Origin: Isoalcanivorax indicus
Lineage (GTDB): Bacteria > Pseudomonadota > Gammaproteobacteria > Pseudomonadales > Alcanivoracaceae
Reading direction: 5' to 3'
NCBI RefSeq assembly: GCF_003259185.1
Contig: NZ_QGMP01000001.1
Span: 1,054,001-1,118,000, forward strand
Length of the DNA stretch: 64,000 bases
Shown here: positions 16,853 through 26,951 of the stretch, in pieces
How positions within the stretch are numbered: position 1 is the stretch's first letter
How the letters are laid out: each line of letters starts with the position of its first letter
Made by a program: the position numbers and the translations under genes
Notes under the pieces: generated by a model
What the model was told of the DNA's origin: nothing
Databases searched by the model: none
Seen by the model: the letters and a program-made list of their open reading frames with translations, nothing else

Positions 16853-19420
16853 TCAGAGCAGATCCCTCAGCCGGTAAAGCAGGTCCAGCGCCTGGCGTGG
16901 CGTCAGGCTGTCCGGGTCCGCCTCGCGCAGGGCCACTTCGGCAGGGGAAGGCCCACTGCTGAACAGATCATTCTGTTGCGGCGAAACGGTAACAGGCGCT
17001 GGCCCGGCCCCGGGGGGCAGCCGGGCGCCACTTTCCAGAGCGGCCAGTTTGTCCCGCGCGGCATGGATGACGGTCGGCGGCACGCCCGCGAGCTGCGCCA
17101 CCTGCAACCCGTAACTGCGGCTGGCGGGCCCTTCCTGCACCCGGTGCAGGAAAACGATGTTGTCGCCGTGCTCGCTGGCCGACAGATGGGCATTGAAGAC
17201 ACCAGGCAGTTCTGCCGCCAGTTGTGTCAGCTCGAAATAGTGCGTGGCGAACAGCGTAAAGGCGCCCAGCGACGTGGCCAGATGCTGCGCCGCCGCCCAG
17301 GCCAGCGCCAGGCCATCGAACGTGCTGGTGCCACGGCCGATCTCGTCCATCAGCACCAGCGACTCGCGGGTGGCGTGGTTGAGGATATTGGCGGTCTCGG
17401 CCATTTCCACCATGAAGGTGGAGCGGCCCCCGGCCAGATCATCGGACGAGCCGATACGGGTAAAGATGCGATCCAGCGGCCCGATGCGCGCACTGGCGGC
17501 GGGCACGCCACAGCCGATATGCGCCATCAGGCTGATCAGCGCCGTCTGCCGCATGTAGGTGGATTTACCGCCCATGTTCGGCCCGGTGATGATCAGCATG
17601 CGCCGCTCGCGGTCCAGGTGCAGGCTGTTGGGCACAAAGGCCTCGTCCAGCACCCGCTCGACCACCGGATGGCGACCGTCGGTGATCTCGATCACCGGCT
17701 CGTCCACCAGTTGTGGCGTCACATAGCCCTGCACTTCACCGCGCTCGGCAAAGCAACACAGCACATCCAGCTCGGCCAGCAGCATGGCGCTGTCCTGCAA
17801 GGCGCCGAGCTTGTCGGCCAGGGTTTCCAGCAGGGCCTCGTACAGCCCCTTCTCCACCGCCAGCGCGCGGCTGTTGGCCGACAGCGCCTTGTCTTCGAAG
17901 GTCTTCAGCTCCGGCGTGATAAAGCGCTCGGTGTTCTTCATGGTCTGCCGGCGGACATAATCCACCGGTGCCTGCTCGGCATCGCGGCGCGACAGCTCGA
18001 TGAAGTAACCATGCACCCGGTTGTACTTGACCCGCAGGGTGGCCAGCCCGGTGCGTTCGCGCTCGCGGCGCTCGATATCCATCAGCACGTCACCGGCGTT
18101 ATGGCTGATGGCGCGCAGCTCGTCCAGCTCCGGGCTGTAACCCGCTGCGATAACACCGCCATCGCGGATCAGCATGGGCGGATTTTCGATGATTGCCCGG
18201 CTGAGCAGGTCGGCTTCTTCCGGGAACAGGGTCAGCGCCTGTTTCAGGGGGCCCAGCACCGGATCGCTGTCGTCCAGCTGGGCATGCAGTTGCGGCAGCG
18301 CGTGCAGGCTCCGGCACAGGCGCGTGAGATCGCGCGGCCGGGCCGAGCGCAGGGCCACGCGGCCGAGGATCCGTTCCATGTCGCCCACGTCTTCGAGCAC
18401 CTGGCGCAGCGACTCGAACAGCCAGCCCTGTTGCAGGCGCGCGACCCGACCCTGGCGCTCGACCAGCCGCTCCCGGTCGCGCAGGGGCTGGTTGATCCAG
18501 CGTCGCAGCAGGCGCCCGCCCATGGCGGTGACAGTACTGTCCAGTACCCAGGCCAGGGTGTGGGTGTCGCGGCCATCCAGCGTCTGCACCAGCTCCAGAT
18601 TACGCCGCGTGGCCGCATCCATCTGGATGCCCGCGCTGGCGGATTCACGGCGCAGGCCGCGAATGTGGGGCAGGGCGGTGCGCTGGGTGTCCCGGGCGTA
18701 CTGCATCAGGCAACCGGCGGCAGCGATCTCCAACGCGGAGGGATCACCGAAACCGGACAGGTCGTGGGTGCCGAACTGCTGGCACAATTGCCGCTTCGCG
18801 GTCTCCGCGTCGAATTCCCACACCGGCCGCGACTGGTAGCCGGGGCGCTCGCGCAGGGGCTGGGGCAGCAGCGCGTCTTCGCTGTACAGCAACTCCACCG
18901 GCTGCCAGCGTTCCAGCTGGGCCAGCAGCGCTTCGTCGCCCTGCACGGTGGTGACCAGCAGGCGCCCGGCGGCCAGATCCAGGCTGGCCACGGCGCAGGC
19001 ATCATCATGCCGCGCCAAGGCACAGAGCAGGTTGTCGCGGCGCTCATCCAGCAGTGCTTCGTCACTGACTGTGCCTGGCGTGACAATGCGCACCACACGC
19101 CGCTCCACCGGGCCCTTGCTGGTGGCCGGATCACCGAACTGTTCGCAGATCACCACCGACTCACCCAGCCGCACCAGCCGCGCCAGATAACCCTCGGCAG
19201 CGTGGTAGGGCACCCCGGCCATGGGGATCGGTTTGCCACTGGACTGGCCCCGGGCGGTCAGCGTGATATCCAGCAGCCGCGCGGCCTTCTCGGCATCGCC
19301 GAAGAACAGCTCATAGAAGTCGCCCATGCGGTAGAAAATCAGCTGTTTCGGGTGCTCGGCCTTGATGCGCAGGTATTGCTGCATCATCGGGGTGTGCGCG
19401 CTGAGATCGTCCTTTGACAT
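16853..19420 (-). CDS. mutS: DNA mismatch repair protein MutS
   Basis: 855 residues; recognises mismatches and recruits MutL. The N-terminal [17 protein letters not shown] includes the mismatch-reading Phe-x-Glu region ([11 protein letters not shown]). The ATPase has Walker [14 protein letters not shown], the [16 protein letters not shown] motif, Walker [17 protein letters not shown], and the signature [10 protein letters not shown] start at ATG 19420 ([11 protein letters not shown]), matching family length; an in-frame ATG at 19459 is possible. A full-length 855-codon open frame on the opposite strand is only its mirror. Confidence 0.98.
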   Translation of the reverse strand: MSKDDLSAHTPMMQQYLRIKAEHPKQLIFYRMGDFYELFFGDAEKAARLLDITLTARGQSSGKPIPMAGVPYHAAEGYLARLVRLGESVVICEQFGDPATSKGPVERRVVRIVTPGTVSDEALLDERRDNLLCALARHDDACAVASLDLAAGRLLVTTVQGDEALLAQLERWQPVELLYSEDALLPQPLRERPGYQSRPVWEFDAETAKRQLCQQFGTHDLSGFGDPSALEIAAAGCLMQYARDTQRTALPHIRGLRRESASAGIQMDAATRRNLELVQTLDGRDTHTLAWVLDSTVTAMGGRLLRRWINQPLRDRERLVERQGRVARLQQGWLFESLRQVLEDVGDMERILGRVALRSARPRDLTRLCRSLHALPQLHAQLDDSDPVLGPLKQALTLFPEEADLLSRAIIENPPMLIRDGGVIAAGYSPELDELRAISHNAGDVLMDIERRERERTGLATLRVKYNRVHGYFIELSRRDAEQAPVDYVRRQTMKNTERFITPELKTFEDKALSANSRALAVEKGLYEALLETLADKLGALQDSAMLLAELDVLCCFAERGEVQGYVTPQLVDEPVIEITDGRHPVVERVLDEAFVPNSLHLDRERRMLIITGPNMGGKSTYMRQTALISLMAHIGCGVPAASARIGPLDRIFTRIGSSDDLAGGRSTFMVEMAETANILNHATRESLVLMDEIGRGTSTFDGLALAWAAAQHLATSLGAFTLFATHYFELTQLAAELPGVFNAHLSASEHGDNIVFLHRVQEGPASRSYGLQVAQLAGVPPTVIHAARDKLAALESGARLPPGAGPAPVTVSPQQNDLFSSGPSPAEVALREADPDSLTPRQALDLLYRLRDLL

Positions 19421-19558
19421 GGTTGCGAGGTCTGCCTTGTGTGCGGAAACGGGAAACATGGTCCATCGGGCGCTGGCCGCCAGGGCGGCGCCGTGAAGAG
19501 GGGGAGCATAGCAAAGGCGGTGGCGATGCTCTATGCCGTGCAGGCCGCACGGCAGCTC

Positions 19559-21352
19559 TCAGGCGGGGGACTCCGGTAATTGCAGCGGCAGCAGCAGTGT
19601 CAGGCGCGTGCCGGTGGCCAACGGCGCGATGTCTATGTGGCCGCCAAGCTGCCGTATCCGGCGACGCATGTTGATCAGGCCGGTGCCGTGGCGGCCCGGG
19701 TCATGGGGGAAGGGCGTGCCGTCGTTGATCACATCAATGCGCGCCTGGTGCTCGCCGTTCTCGCTGCCGGACACCTGGATGCGGGTGGCCTGGCCGTGCT
19801 TGAGGGCATTGGTAATGGCTTCCTGAAGAATGCGCAGCACGTTCAGCGCCTGTGAGGGGGTGACCCCGGTAATTTCGGGCAAGCGCGCCATCGACCAGTC
19901 GAGCGTGACCCCCATGCGCTTGAGCTGCCGTTCCAGGCGTTCGCGCAGGCCCGCCAGCGCCACCGGCAGTTCGCGGTCCTGGATATCCAGTGAGTGGATC
20001 ACCAGCCGTAGATCTTCCAGCGCCTCACGGGCTGCGCGCTCCACCTGGTCGGATTTCTCCCGTTCGGACAGGGCAATGATCGAAGCGAGGTGGCCGGACA
20101 GGCCGTCGTGCAGATCGGCGGTCAGGCGTCGGCGTTCATTGCCCAGCGCCCGGCGTGCCGTTTCCCGGCGCTCTTCTTCGTGCAGGCGTTCCAGTTCGCG
20201 CTCTTGTTCGGTGAGGCGCTGGGTGAGCCAGGCGTTGACGTCATCCAGCCGGTTCAGGCTGACGCCCAGCCGCCGCATCAGAATCATGGCGATACCGATC
20301 ATCAGCGCCGGGCGATAATACACCGACAGGAAAATCGGGCCGTCCAGGCGGGCGCTGATCACGGCATAGTCGTGCAAGGCGGCCAGTACCGCCAGCAGCA
20401 GCGGCAGCAGCAGTAACCAGGCTTCACTGCTACGCCGCGCCAGTGCGGCCCACGCCGTGATGCCCAGGCTGATCAGCGAGCCGAGAATATTCAGGGGCGC
20501 ATTAACGAACATGACCAGCTGTGGTGCGGGCACAAGGTTTGACAGCCCGAGTGCAATGCAGACCAGCGGGACGATCAATGCTGTCAGCTTCAGCCAGCGG
20601 GGCGGCGGTATGCCCGCAATCAGCAACACAATAATCACCAGTATCGCGCTGGCCGCCGAGCCGATCATGTGCAGATAAGGCATCAGATCCAGCAGGCGCG
20701 GCAGCAGGTCCCGCATCATGCCCAGATAAATGAACATGGACGTCACCAGCAGCAGGGACAGCCAGCCGAACAGGGCGTCCTGCGGGCGGTACAGCCACAG
20801 CACCAGGACGACGAGCGCCATCAGGAGCTGACCGGCGGGCACCATCAGACGCAGGTATTCCAGCAGAAATACCCGGCTGCGGTAATAGGGCGTCAGCTGC
20901 TCGGCGCTGCCCACATACATCGGTGACAGGTAAGCGGGCACCAGCCCGATGGATTGCAGCTGAATATCGATGACGTTATCGCCAGGCGTCAGCAAGCGGG
21001 CGGGCAGAGGCACCAGGGCTGTGATGCCGGAGGCCAGACCGATCATGGTGGTGCGGTGCTCGGTGTCGGCGATTTCTTCGCCCGCGAGGGTGACGATGGC
21101 GCGTTGGCTGATGGTGGGGATAAACAGGTAGCGGTCGTTGATCTCGTCCAGCGGCACGGTGATGCGGTAATGCTCCCAGTGCCCGGCTTGCCGTCTGGCG
21201 CGTGGCAGCGACACCGCCTGCCAGGTCGTGTCGTCCTTGTATAGCGCCTGGGTGATCGCGGGGATATCCGGCTCGGATTGTTCCAGCCACAGCGGCATGC
21301 TGGCCAGCCAGGCCAGTAGCCCCCACAACACCCCCAGCCCCAGTTTGCGCAT
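19559..21352 (-). CDS. Sensor histidine kinase, NarL-type (HisKA_3), with 7TM-type sensor
   Basis: About 597 residues. After an N-terminal membrane anchor comes an extracytoplasmic beta-rich domain (about 30-180, resembling 7TMR-DISM extracellular domains), then about seven membrane helices (180-390). A coiled coil (QRLTEQERELERLHEEERR) leads into the kinase core ADLHDGLSGHLASI, with phospho-His near residue 415, N box ILQEAITNALKHG and G box GTGLINMRRR. ATG 21352 overlaps the regulator's stop codon by one base (TGATG), so the two are coupled. Signal unknown. It is divergent from two lipoprotein genes, its likely targets. Confidence 0.9.
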   Translation of the reverse strand: MRKLGLGVLWGLLAWLASMPLWLEQSEPDIPAITQALYKDDTTWQAVSLPRARRQAGHWEHYRITVPLDEINDRYLFIPTISQRAIVTLAGEEIADTEHRTTMIGLASGITALVPLPARLLTPGDNVIDIQLQSIGLVPAYLSPMYVGSAEQLTPYYRSRVFLLEYLRLMVPAGQLLMALVVLVLWLYRPQDALFGWLSLLLVTSMFIYLGMMRDLLPRLLDLMPYLHMIGSAASAILVIIVLLIAGIPPPRWLKLTALIVPLVCIALGLSNLVPAPQLVMFVNAPLNILGSLISLGITAWAALARRSSEAWLLLLPLLLAVLAALHDYAVISARLDGPIFLSVYYRPALMIGIAMILMRRLGVSLNRLDDVNAWLTQRLTEQERELERLHEEERRETARRALGNERRRLTADLHDGLSGHLASIIALSEREKSDQVERAAREALEDLRLVIHSLDIQDRELPVALAGLRERLERQLKRMGVTLDWSMARLPEITGVTPSQALNVLRILQEAITNALKHGQATRIQVSGSENGEHQARIDVINDGTPFPHDPGRHGTGLINMRRRIRQLGGHIDIAPLATGTRLTLLLPLQLPESPA

Positions 21353-22002
21353 CACAATCGTATCAGGCCCCGCCGAGACGCTTCGTAGACCGCTTCGGAA
21401 CGGTTGTTGGCGGCCAGCTTGCGATAGATATTCTTGATATGCACCGGCACCGTCTGGCGCGAGATGTTCAGCCATTCCGCCAGTTCGGCATAGGTAAAGC
21501 CCTTGGCGATGCCACGCAGGATTTCTGTCTCACGGGGCGTCAGCTGTGGGCCCTCGGGATTGACCACCGGCGTCCCCATGCGCCGCACCAGAATACGGGC
21601 AATCGAGGAGGAAATCGGCGAGTGGCCGGCGCGCAGTGACTTGATGGCCTCCACCAGTTCGATGGAATCAGCATCCTTGAGCAGATAACCCACCGCACCG
21701 GCCTCGATGGCAGAGAGCACCGTCTCGTCGTCGGCCAGCACGGAAATGACCATGGCATCCGCATCCGGGTGGCGCTGGCGCAGCAGACGGATGGCCTCGA
21801 TGCCGTGGCCATCCGGCAGGTTCAGATCGGTCATCAGCAGATCCACCGGCTGCTGTGCCAGTACCGTCAGGGCGTCCTTCAAGGTGGCACAGGCCGCCAC
21901 CAGCTCCCCGTCCGGCCAGGCGTCAAGAATGCGGGCGAAGCGCTCGCGCAGCGGCGTATCGTCCTCCAGCAGGAGAATGCGGGGGATGGCAGCGTCAGTC
22001 AT
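21352..22002 (-). CDS. Response regulator, NarL/LuxR family
   Basis: 216 residues. Receiver domain (1-120) with acidic pocket LLLEDD, phosphoacceptor Asp59 in MTDLNLPDG and Lys in YLLKDAD, and a LuxR-type HTH at the C-terminus (LTPRETEILRGIAKGFTYAELAEWLNIS...HIKNIYRKL). Partner of the kinase encoded immediately downstream with overlapping codons. The 148 bp to the divergent lipoprotein gene must hold both promoters; I saw no clear repeat pair for the regulator there. Start ATG 22002. Confidence 0.94.
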   Translation of the reverse strand: MTDAAIPRILLLEDDTPLRERFARILDAWPDGELVAACATLKDALTVLAQQPVDLLMTDLNLPDGHGIEAIRLLRQRHPDADAMVISVLADDETVLSAIEAGAVGYLLKDADSIELVEAIKSLRAGHSPISSSIARILVRRMGTPVVNPEGPQLTPRETEILRGIAKGFTYAELAEWLNISRQTVPVHIKNIYRKLAANNRSEAVYEASRRGLIRL

Positions 22003-22150
22003 CGAGGTCTCGCCCTTGTTGGTCGTCACACACTGCCCGATCAGTGTGCGAATCAGTATACCCCCTTCATGGTATGCCCCTGCAGCACGCACGCGCCGAT
22101 ACTCCCTGCAAACCGATAAACCGATATTTCAATATGTGGGGGGAAGAGGC

Positions 22151-24151
22151 ATGGCCATTCATCGATACGCCGCCTTGCTGTGGGTGGGGCTGCTGCTCAG
22201 CGCCTGTGGGGGCGGTGGCAGCAACGGAACGGCGGAGACAGACGAGGGCGAGGCGCCCTGGCAGGCGGGCCTGGTGTTGCAGGTGGGGCTGCGCGAGGAC
22301 AACAGCCTGCTGGCCGAACAGGCGGCGGATGCCCTGGTCGGCTTGCTCGCCGAGCACTCGATTCATGCCGGTCATCGCGTCGTGCGTACGCACTGCCCGC
22401 GCGGTACCGGGCTGGGCGGCACCCGGGCCTGTTTCGATATCTGGGTGCGCATTGCCATGTCGGCACCCTTCCAGGCGTACCGGCTGGCGACATTGCGCGA
22501 GGTGGTGGCCTCAGAGCAGTTGGCGGCGCGGCTCGCGGATCACGAAGCACTGCAGGAGATTACCTTCGTAGACCAGAAAGGCACCCTGGCCCCGCAATAC
22601 GCCATGTTGTTTGCGCTGCGCGGTATGTCGGCGATTACCGAAGAGGAATGGCTGGCGATGTCGGCGATGCCACGCATGGCCACCAGCAGCAGCGACGAGG
22701 GGGCGGCGCTGCAGCGCGTGCCCGAACTGATCTGGAAGAACCCGATCACGACGACGACCAAGAACGAAGGCTATCAGCAGCGCGTGCTGGCCCCCGGTTA
22801 CCACGAGGGCAGTGGTGTGGGCACCAAGGTGCTCACCGGCCTCAGCGCACGGGTATCGAAAGGTGGCCTGACGTGCCTGCGGGGCGTCTTCCACGACCTG
22901 GCCACCTTCAATGGCGACAGCGGCCATTTCGGCAACGTCATGGACGTGGTCACCTCGGGTGATTGCTCCTCGACCGAACGTGAGGTGCAGCTGGACACCA
23001 GCCAGGTCGCGGTCGGCATGAACATGAAAGTCAGCGACAACAACGTCAAGGCGCTGGGCCTGGCCTGGGGCAACCCGACGGTGTGGATCCGGGATGACAA
23101 GGACCACTTTCCCGACTTTCTGCTGAATGTCGACGGCAAGAAAAACGTCGCCCAGAACGGCACCTCCTCGGGTACCTGGGCCCCGGATGCATTTTATCTG
23201 GATGAAAGCTGGCCCTACGTGATTGTCGGGGTCGAGGCGCGCACCACCAACAGCAAGGTGTCTGGCCTGACCCTGCATCTGGGCTACCTGAGCTCGCCCG
23301 CACCGGACAAGAGCGATTTCTGGTACGGGCACACGATTGAGACGATCGAACAGGCGGCCACCGACATTCTGAACCAGGTCTATCCCGTGCTGGCGACGGA
23401 GATGAACTTTGAACTCTATCCGGATTGTGCCTCGACGATTGATCACATTCGCTTCTGCGGGAATCTGGGGGCAAAAGATTCCTACTCCGAAAATATCCTG
23501 GCGGGTTGGGCTGACGTCGCAATCTGTGAAACCGAATACGGGCTGTGTATGGGAACGGTGGGTATTTTCGATCCGGGGACCTGCAAGAAAGAACGCAATA
23601 AATGCTATGACAGCATGACCCTCAACGTGACCGGCTCTGCCGAAGTGGATATCCGCAACGTCAAGGGCCTGGCAGGCACGCACTTTGCCGGCACCGAGAT
23701 TCCCTACCTTTCAAGCGGTCCGAGTCTCAGCATCGAGACCAGGGCCATCGTGGAGGACGGTCTGGCGTCCGATGTCTACTGGCGGCTGCAGCAGGACCCC
23801 GGCATCGTCGTTTCCGATACCACCACCATCAGGACCGACAAGCTCAAGTTCCGGATTCGCGCCAAGGTGGACGGCACGCAATGTGTGCCCGGCGAGTCTG
23901 GTGCCTTGTTCCTCACGGTGTCCGCCATCGACGTGATTGATCTGGGCGTCTGGGACATCGACGGCTTTATCGGCGACGTGCTCGGGGTGGTGGATGATTC
24001 GCTGGCCTGGCTGGGTGAGAGCCTGGATGACCTGTTCCAGGTGCCGAGCCTGCAGAACGAATATGAAAAGCTGCTGGACGACATGACCGATATGTTGACC
24101 GGTGAGCTGAACGTCATGCTCGCCGACATACCCATACTGTCGTGCGAATGA
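22151..24151 (+). CDS. Lipoprotein of unknown function, paralogue A
   Basis: 666 residues, ATG 22151 after GGAAGAGG. Lipobox LLLSAC with the modified Cys at residue 19, then Gly/Ser linker GGGGSN, so it is exported and lipidated. No known domain recognised. It shares blocks with the next gene: the N-terminal GLVLQVGL, YQQRVLAPGY, GLSARV...LTCLRG, MNMKVSDNNVKALGLAWG, DESWPYVIVGVEARTTNSKVSGLTLHLGYL, and a C-terminal region ending IPILSCE. Several paired Cys suggest disulfides. Divergent from a two-component system, probably its regulator. Absence of recognisable homology makes this a candidate new family. Confidence 0.8.
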   Translation: MAIHRYAALLWVGLLLSACGGGGSNGTAETDEGEAPWQAGLVLQVGLREDNSLLAEQAADALVGLLAEHSIHAGHRVVRTHCPRGTGLGGTRACFDIWVRIAMSAPFQAYRLATLREVVASEQLAARLADHEALQEITFVDQKGTLAPQYAMLFALRGMSAITEEEWLAMSAMPRMATSSSDEGAALQRVPELIWKNPITTTTKNEGYQQRVLAPGYHEGSGVGTKVLTGLSARVSKGGLTCLRGVFHDLATFNGDSGHFGNVMDVVTSGDCSSTEREVQLDTSQVAVGMNMKVSDNNVKALGLAWGNPTVWIRDDKDHFPDFLLNVDGKKNVAQNGTSSGTWAPDAFYLDESWPYVIVGVEARTTNSKVSGLTLHLGYLSSPAPDKSDFWYGHTIETIEQAATDILNQVYPVLATEMNFELYPDCASTIDHIRFCGNLGAKDSYSENILAGWADVAICETEYGLCMGTVGIFDPGTCKKERNKCYDSMTLNVTGSAEVDIRNVKGLAGTHFAGTEIPYLSSGPSLSIETRAIVEDGLASDVYWRLQQDPGIVVSDTTTIRTDKLKFRIRAKVDGTQCVPGESGALFLTVSAIDVIDLGVWDIDGFIGDVLGVVDDSLAWLGESLDDLFQVPSLQNEYEKLLDDMTDMLTGELNVMLADIPILSCE

Positions 24152-24168
24152 TTTTGGGGGGAATGAAA

Positions 24169-26313
24169 ATGAAAAATCAAAAAGGCATGACGCTGCTGGT
24201 GGCGAGTCTGGCGATGCTGCTGTCCGCGTGCGGTGGCAGTTCCGGCAACAGCACCGGCGACGCGACAGAAGAACACCCGACGCAGGCCGGTATGGTCCTG
24301 ACGGTCGGTTTGAGTGAGGATGACGCCGCACTGCTGGCCCAGGTGGAAGATGAAATCGTGGACCGGCTGGGGCGTGCCCTGATTCCTGCCACGGTGCGCT
24401 CCCAGCGCATTCATTGCCCCGCCGGCTTCGATGAGGACGAACACACCCGCGTGTGCCACGACCTGAAAGTGAGCGTGCCGGTGGTGGTCGATGCCTTGCG
24501 CGCGCAACGCTTGAGGATGCTGGTGGACGGGCAGCAATTGTTGCGTGATCTGGAGGCCAGCGAAACCTTCCCGGACGTCGTCTGGTCCGAGACCGACGCG
24601 CTGCCGCTGTCACCGGGCGTGACGTTTGTCGACACCAGCGCGCTGGTCTGGGGGGAGCAGGTTGGCTTGCTGTTTGCGCTCCGCAATGGCCTGGCCTGGC
24701 ACGAACCGGCACCGGCACTGTTTTCGAAGCATGCCGTCCAGAGCCTGTCCACAACGAGTCTGGCCACCACCAGCGTCGCCTCGGATCGCGCGGTACTGGA
24801 CGAGCCGTTGATGTGGCGCCATCCCAGGACCATCCAGGTCAAGAACGCGGGCTATCAGCAGCGTGTGCTGGCGCCGGGCTACAGTGCCGGGGAGAACGCT
24901 GGCGACGACACCGGCTACTGGGTGCTGGACGGCCTGTCCGCCCGCGTCGGCAACGACAAGTTGCGTTGCCTGCGCGCACGCTTTGTCGATCTGCGTGATC
25001 TGGCCAATACCCGTATCGTGGAATCGCCGCAGGATTGTGGTTCCGTGACACGACAGGTGTCACTGGATGCCGCAAGCACCAACCGCGTCGCGGCAGGTGT
25101 GCAGATGAAAGTGAGCAGTAACGATGTGGTGGGGCTGGGGCTGGCCTGGGGTGAGCTGGCCACAGAGGTGGATGTGCTCGCGCCCGAGTTTCTGCTGGAC
25201 ACCGCCAAAAGCCACGTCAAGCACGACGGCAAGAAAGACGGCACCTTCAACCCGGACCCGTTCAAGCAGCTCAACGGCCACTGGCCCTACGTCATCATCG
25301 GCGTTGAGGCCCGGACGACGGACAGCAAGGTCTCAGGGCTGACGTTGCATGTGGCGGAACTGACGTCTACGCCACCCGCCCCTGATGCACTCTGGCCCAT
25401 GCCGCAGACCGCCTGGTCCGGCTACCGGGTGGACGAGCTCGAAGCGGCGGTGACAGCGGCCATGGCGGAGGCGTTCGGCCAGTTGGCAGACCCGGATACC
25501 GGCCTGTATTTCGAGAGCTTCCCGCCCCCCGTGTGCGCACCGGGCTCGTCGCAGATGGCGCATATCGACCCCTGCGACCAGTTCTATGCGATGTACAGCG
25601 AATCCAGCAACGAGACGCGCCAGGAATGTGAAGACGGGTGTTCGCTGGCCAAAGGTTACTGTGATGCCCTGGTGCTGGACTGCGAGACACAAAACCTGCT
25701 GACGCCCGGCGTGTCCTGCGCGCACCCCTGTGAGGACGACGTGGACATGTGCTACGAATCCTGTGCCTGGCCGCAACCCTCTCACACGGCAAAGCTCAAT
25801 ATCGTCTCCCTGCACGGGCTTGAGCGCATGCAGATGACGCGCTCGAGCATGCCGTTCATGACCCAGGATATGGTGACGGGCATGGATACCCTGGGCGACC
25901 TGCACCAGGGCCTCACCGCCATGGTGGTGTGGGAACTCTGCCGCACCAGCGGCGGCCAGGCCTACTGCGAATCCGGCATGTCGCCACTGTCGTCGCAAGC
26001 CACCACCGTGAGAATGCGCAGCCGCCTGACAGCCGACGGCGCCGAATGCACTGCCGGGGCGAGACCGGCCGTGCGGCTGGACCTGTCACTGGACTTCGGC
26101 CATTGGGGTGCCTGGGATGTCGAGGCGTTCGCGGAAGACGTGGCGCAGCAGGCCGGCATGTCGTTCGACTGGGCTGTGGAGACACTGGAGGAGTTGATCC
26201 GCGTTAACTGGCAGGACGAACTGGTCCTCGCAGGGCAGCACATTTCGCAGGCGCTCAGCGCCGGCATGCAGGAACAGTTTGATGTCGAGCCATTGCTGCC
26301 TTGCAATGGTTGA
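24169..26313 (+). CDS. Lipoprotein of unknown function, paralogue B
   Basis: 714 residues. I choose ATG 24169 because the G-rich Shine-Dalgarno (24156-24162) sits six bases before it and directly abuts the earlier ATG 24163. Lipobox AMLLSAC, Cys21, then GGSSGNS. Shares with the upstream gene the blocks GMVLTVGLSED, AGYQQRVLAPGY, LSARVGNDKLRCLRARFVDL, VQMKVSSNDVVGLGLAWG and WPYVIIGVEARTTDSKVSGLTLHVAEL. It adds a Cys-rich insert (ECEDGCSLAKGYCDALVLDC...CAHPCEDDVDMCYESC) absent from A. 17 bp downstream of A: one operon, a tandem duplication followed by divergence. Confidence 0.8.
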   Translation: MKNQKGMTLLVASLAMLLSACGGSSGNSTGDATEEHPTQAGMVLTVGLSEDDAALLAQVEDEIVDRLGRALIPATVRSQRIHCPAGFDEDEHTRVCHDLKVSVPVVVDALRAQRLRMLVDGQQLLRDLEASETFPDVVWSETDALPLSPGVTFVDTSALVWGEQVGLLFALRNGLAWHEPAPALFSKHAVQSLSTTSLATTSVASDRAVLDEPLMWRHPRTIQVKNAGYQQRVLAPGYSAGENAGDDTGYWVLDGLSARVGNDKLRCLRARFVDLRDLANTRIVESPQDCGSVTRQVSLDAASTNRVAAGVQMKVSSNDVVGLGLAWGELATEVDVLAPEFLLDTAKSHVKHDGKKDGTFNPDPFKQLNGHWPYVIIGVEARTTDSKVSGLTLHVAELTSTPPAPDALWPMPQTAWSGYRVDELEAAVTAAMAEAFGQLADPDTGLYFESFPPPVCAPGSSQMAHIDPCDQFYAMYSESSNETRQECEDGCSLAKGYCDALVLDCETQNLLTPGVSCAHPCEDDVDMCYESCAWPQPSHTAKLNIVSLHGLERMQMTRSSMPFMTQDMVTGMDTLGDLHQGLTAMVVWELCRTSGGQAYCESGMSPLSSQATTVRMRSRLTADGAECTAGARPAVRLDLSLDFGHWGAWDVEAFAEDVAQQAGMSFDWAVETLEELIRVNWQDELVLAGQHISQALSAGMQEQFDVEPLLPCNG

Positions 26314-26331
26314 GCGGGCAAACGCTTCAGA

Positions 26332-26360
26332 CCAAGGGGCGTTCCTGGAGCGCCCCTTGG
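26332..26360. terminator. Strong hairpin after the lipoprotein operon
   Basis: CCAAGGGGCG (26332-26341) pairs perfectly with CGCCCCTTGG (26351-26360) across a nine-base loop, between the convergent lipoprotein-B and GNAT genes. No U-run follows on either strand, so termination is plausible but not certain. Confidence 0.55.
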
Positions 26361-26368
26361 CAGCGGTG

Positions 26369-26893
26369 TCAGCCGCGAACCGCCGCCTTCGCCACGGCGG
26401 CCATCGCCGTTTTCATCGGCAAATACAAAAAACCGGCGTCGGCCTCTTCGAAACCGAACCGTTCATAGAACGCCACCACATCCTCGCCCAGCGGGTCGAC
26501 GATGATCAGCGAGACACCCAGCGATTCCCGCAGTGTCACCAGCCGTTTGATGGCGTCTGCCACCAGTGCTTTGCCCAAACCTTGTCCCCGGAACGATTGG
26601 CAGGTGGCCAGGCGCCCGATCAGGGCGGCGGGGATGCTGGGGTAGGGCGGGTTGGCTTGGTCGTGGGGCAGGTCGGTGGGTTCGACACTGTGGGAGGAGA
26701 GCGTGTAGTAGCCGGACAACCGGCCGGGGTGGTCGATGTGGGTGGCGGCGTAGCAGCGGTTCAGGTTGCGGCGGGCATCCTGGGACACCTGCCTTTGGAT
26801 AAAGTGGTTGAGGCTGTGTACGCCGCAGTCGAAGTGACGGCGGTCGTGCCTGGTCTTGTCGAAAGTGACAATCTCAAAGGGTGAAGGGGGCAT
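26369..26893 (-). CDS. GNAT-type toxin of a DUF1778/GNAT toxin-antitoxin pair
   Basis: 174 residues. GNAT acetyltransferase with acetyl-CoA loop CQSFRGQGLGKALV and C-terminal FYERFGFEEAD. The N-terminal HFDCGVHSLNHFIQRQVSQDARRN is the pattern of TacT/AtaT-like toxins that acetylate the amino group of charged tRNA. Directly downstream of a DUF1778 antitoxin, 58 bp apart, same strand. I start at ATG 26893 (MPPSPFEI), with CGGAG upstream; a GTG at 26911 is possible. tRNA target unknown. Confidence 0.85.
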   Translation of the reverse strand: MPPSPFEIVTFDKTRHDRRHFDCGVHSLNHFIQRQVSQDARRNLNRCYAATHIDHPGRLSGYYTLSSHSVEPTDLPHDQANPPYPSIPAALIGRLATCQSFRGQGLGKALVADAIKRLVTLRESLGVSLIIVDPLGEDVVAFYERFGFEEADAGFLYLPMKTAMAAVAKAAVRG

Positions 26894-26951
26894 TGCTGTG
26901 TTCTCCGTCACGGTCCTTGTGGCTGGAGGTCCGGTTGGCTGTCGCAGCTAC

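Noticed and set aside
16850-19417. 855-codon plus-strand frame opposite mutS
   Set aside because: Mirror of mutS, with low-complexity Gln/His/Gly composition and no recognisable motif.
21707-22150. N-terminal extension of lipoprotein A over the response regulator
   Set aside because: Antisense to the regulator; the lipoprotein signal peptide starts at 22151 with its own Shine-Dalgarno.
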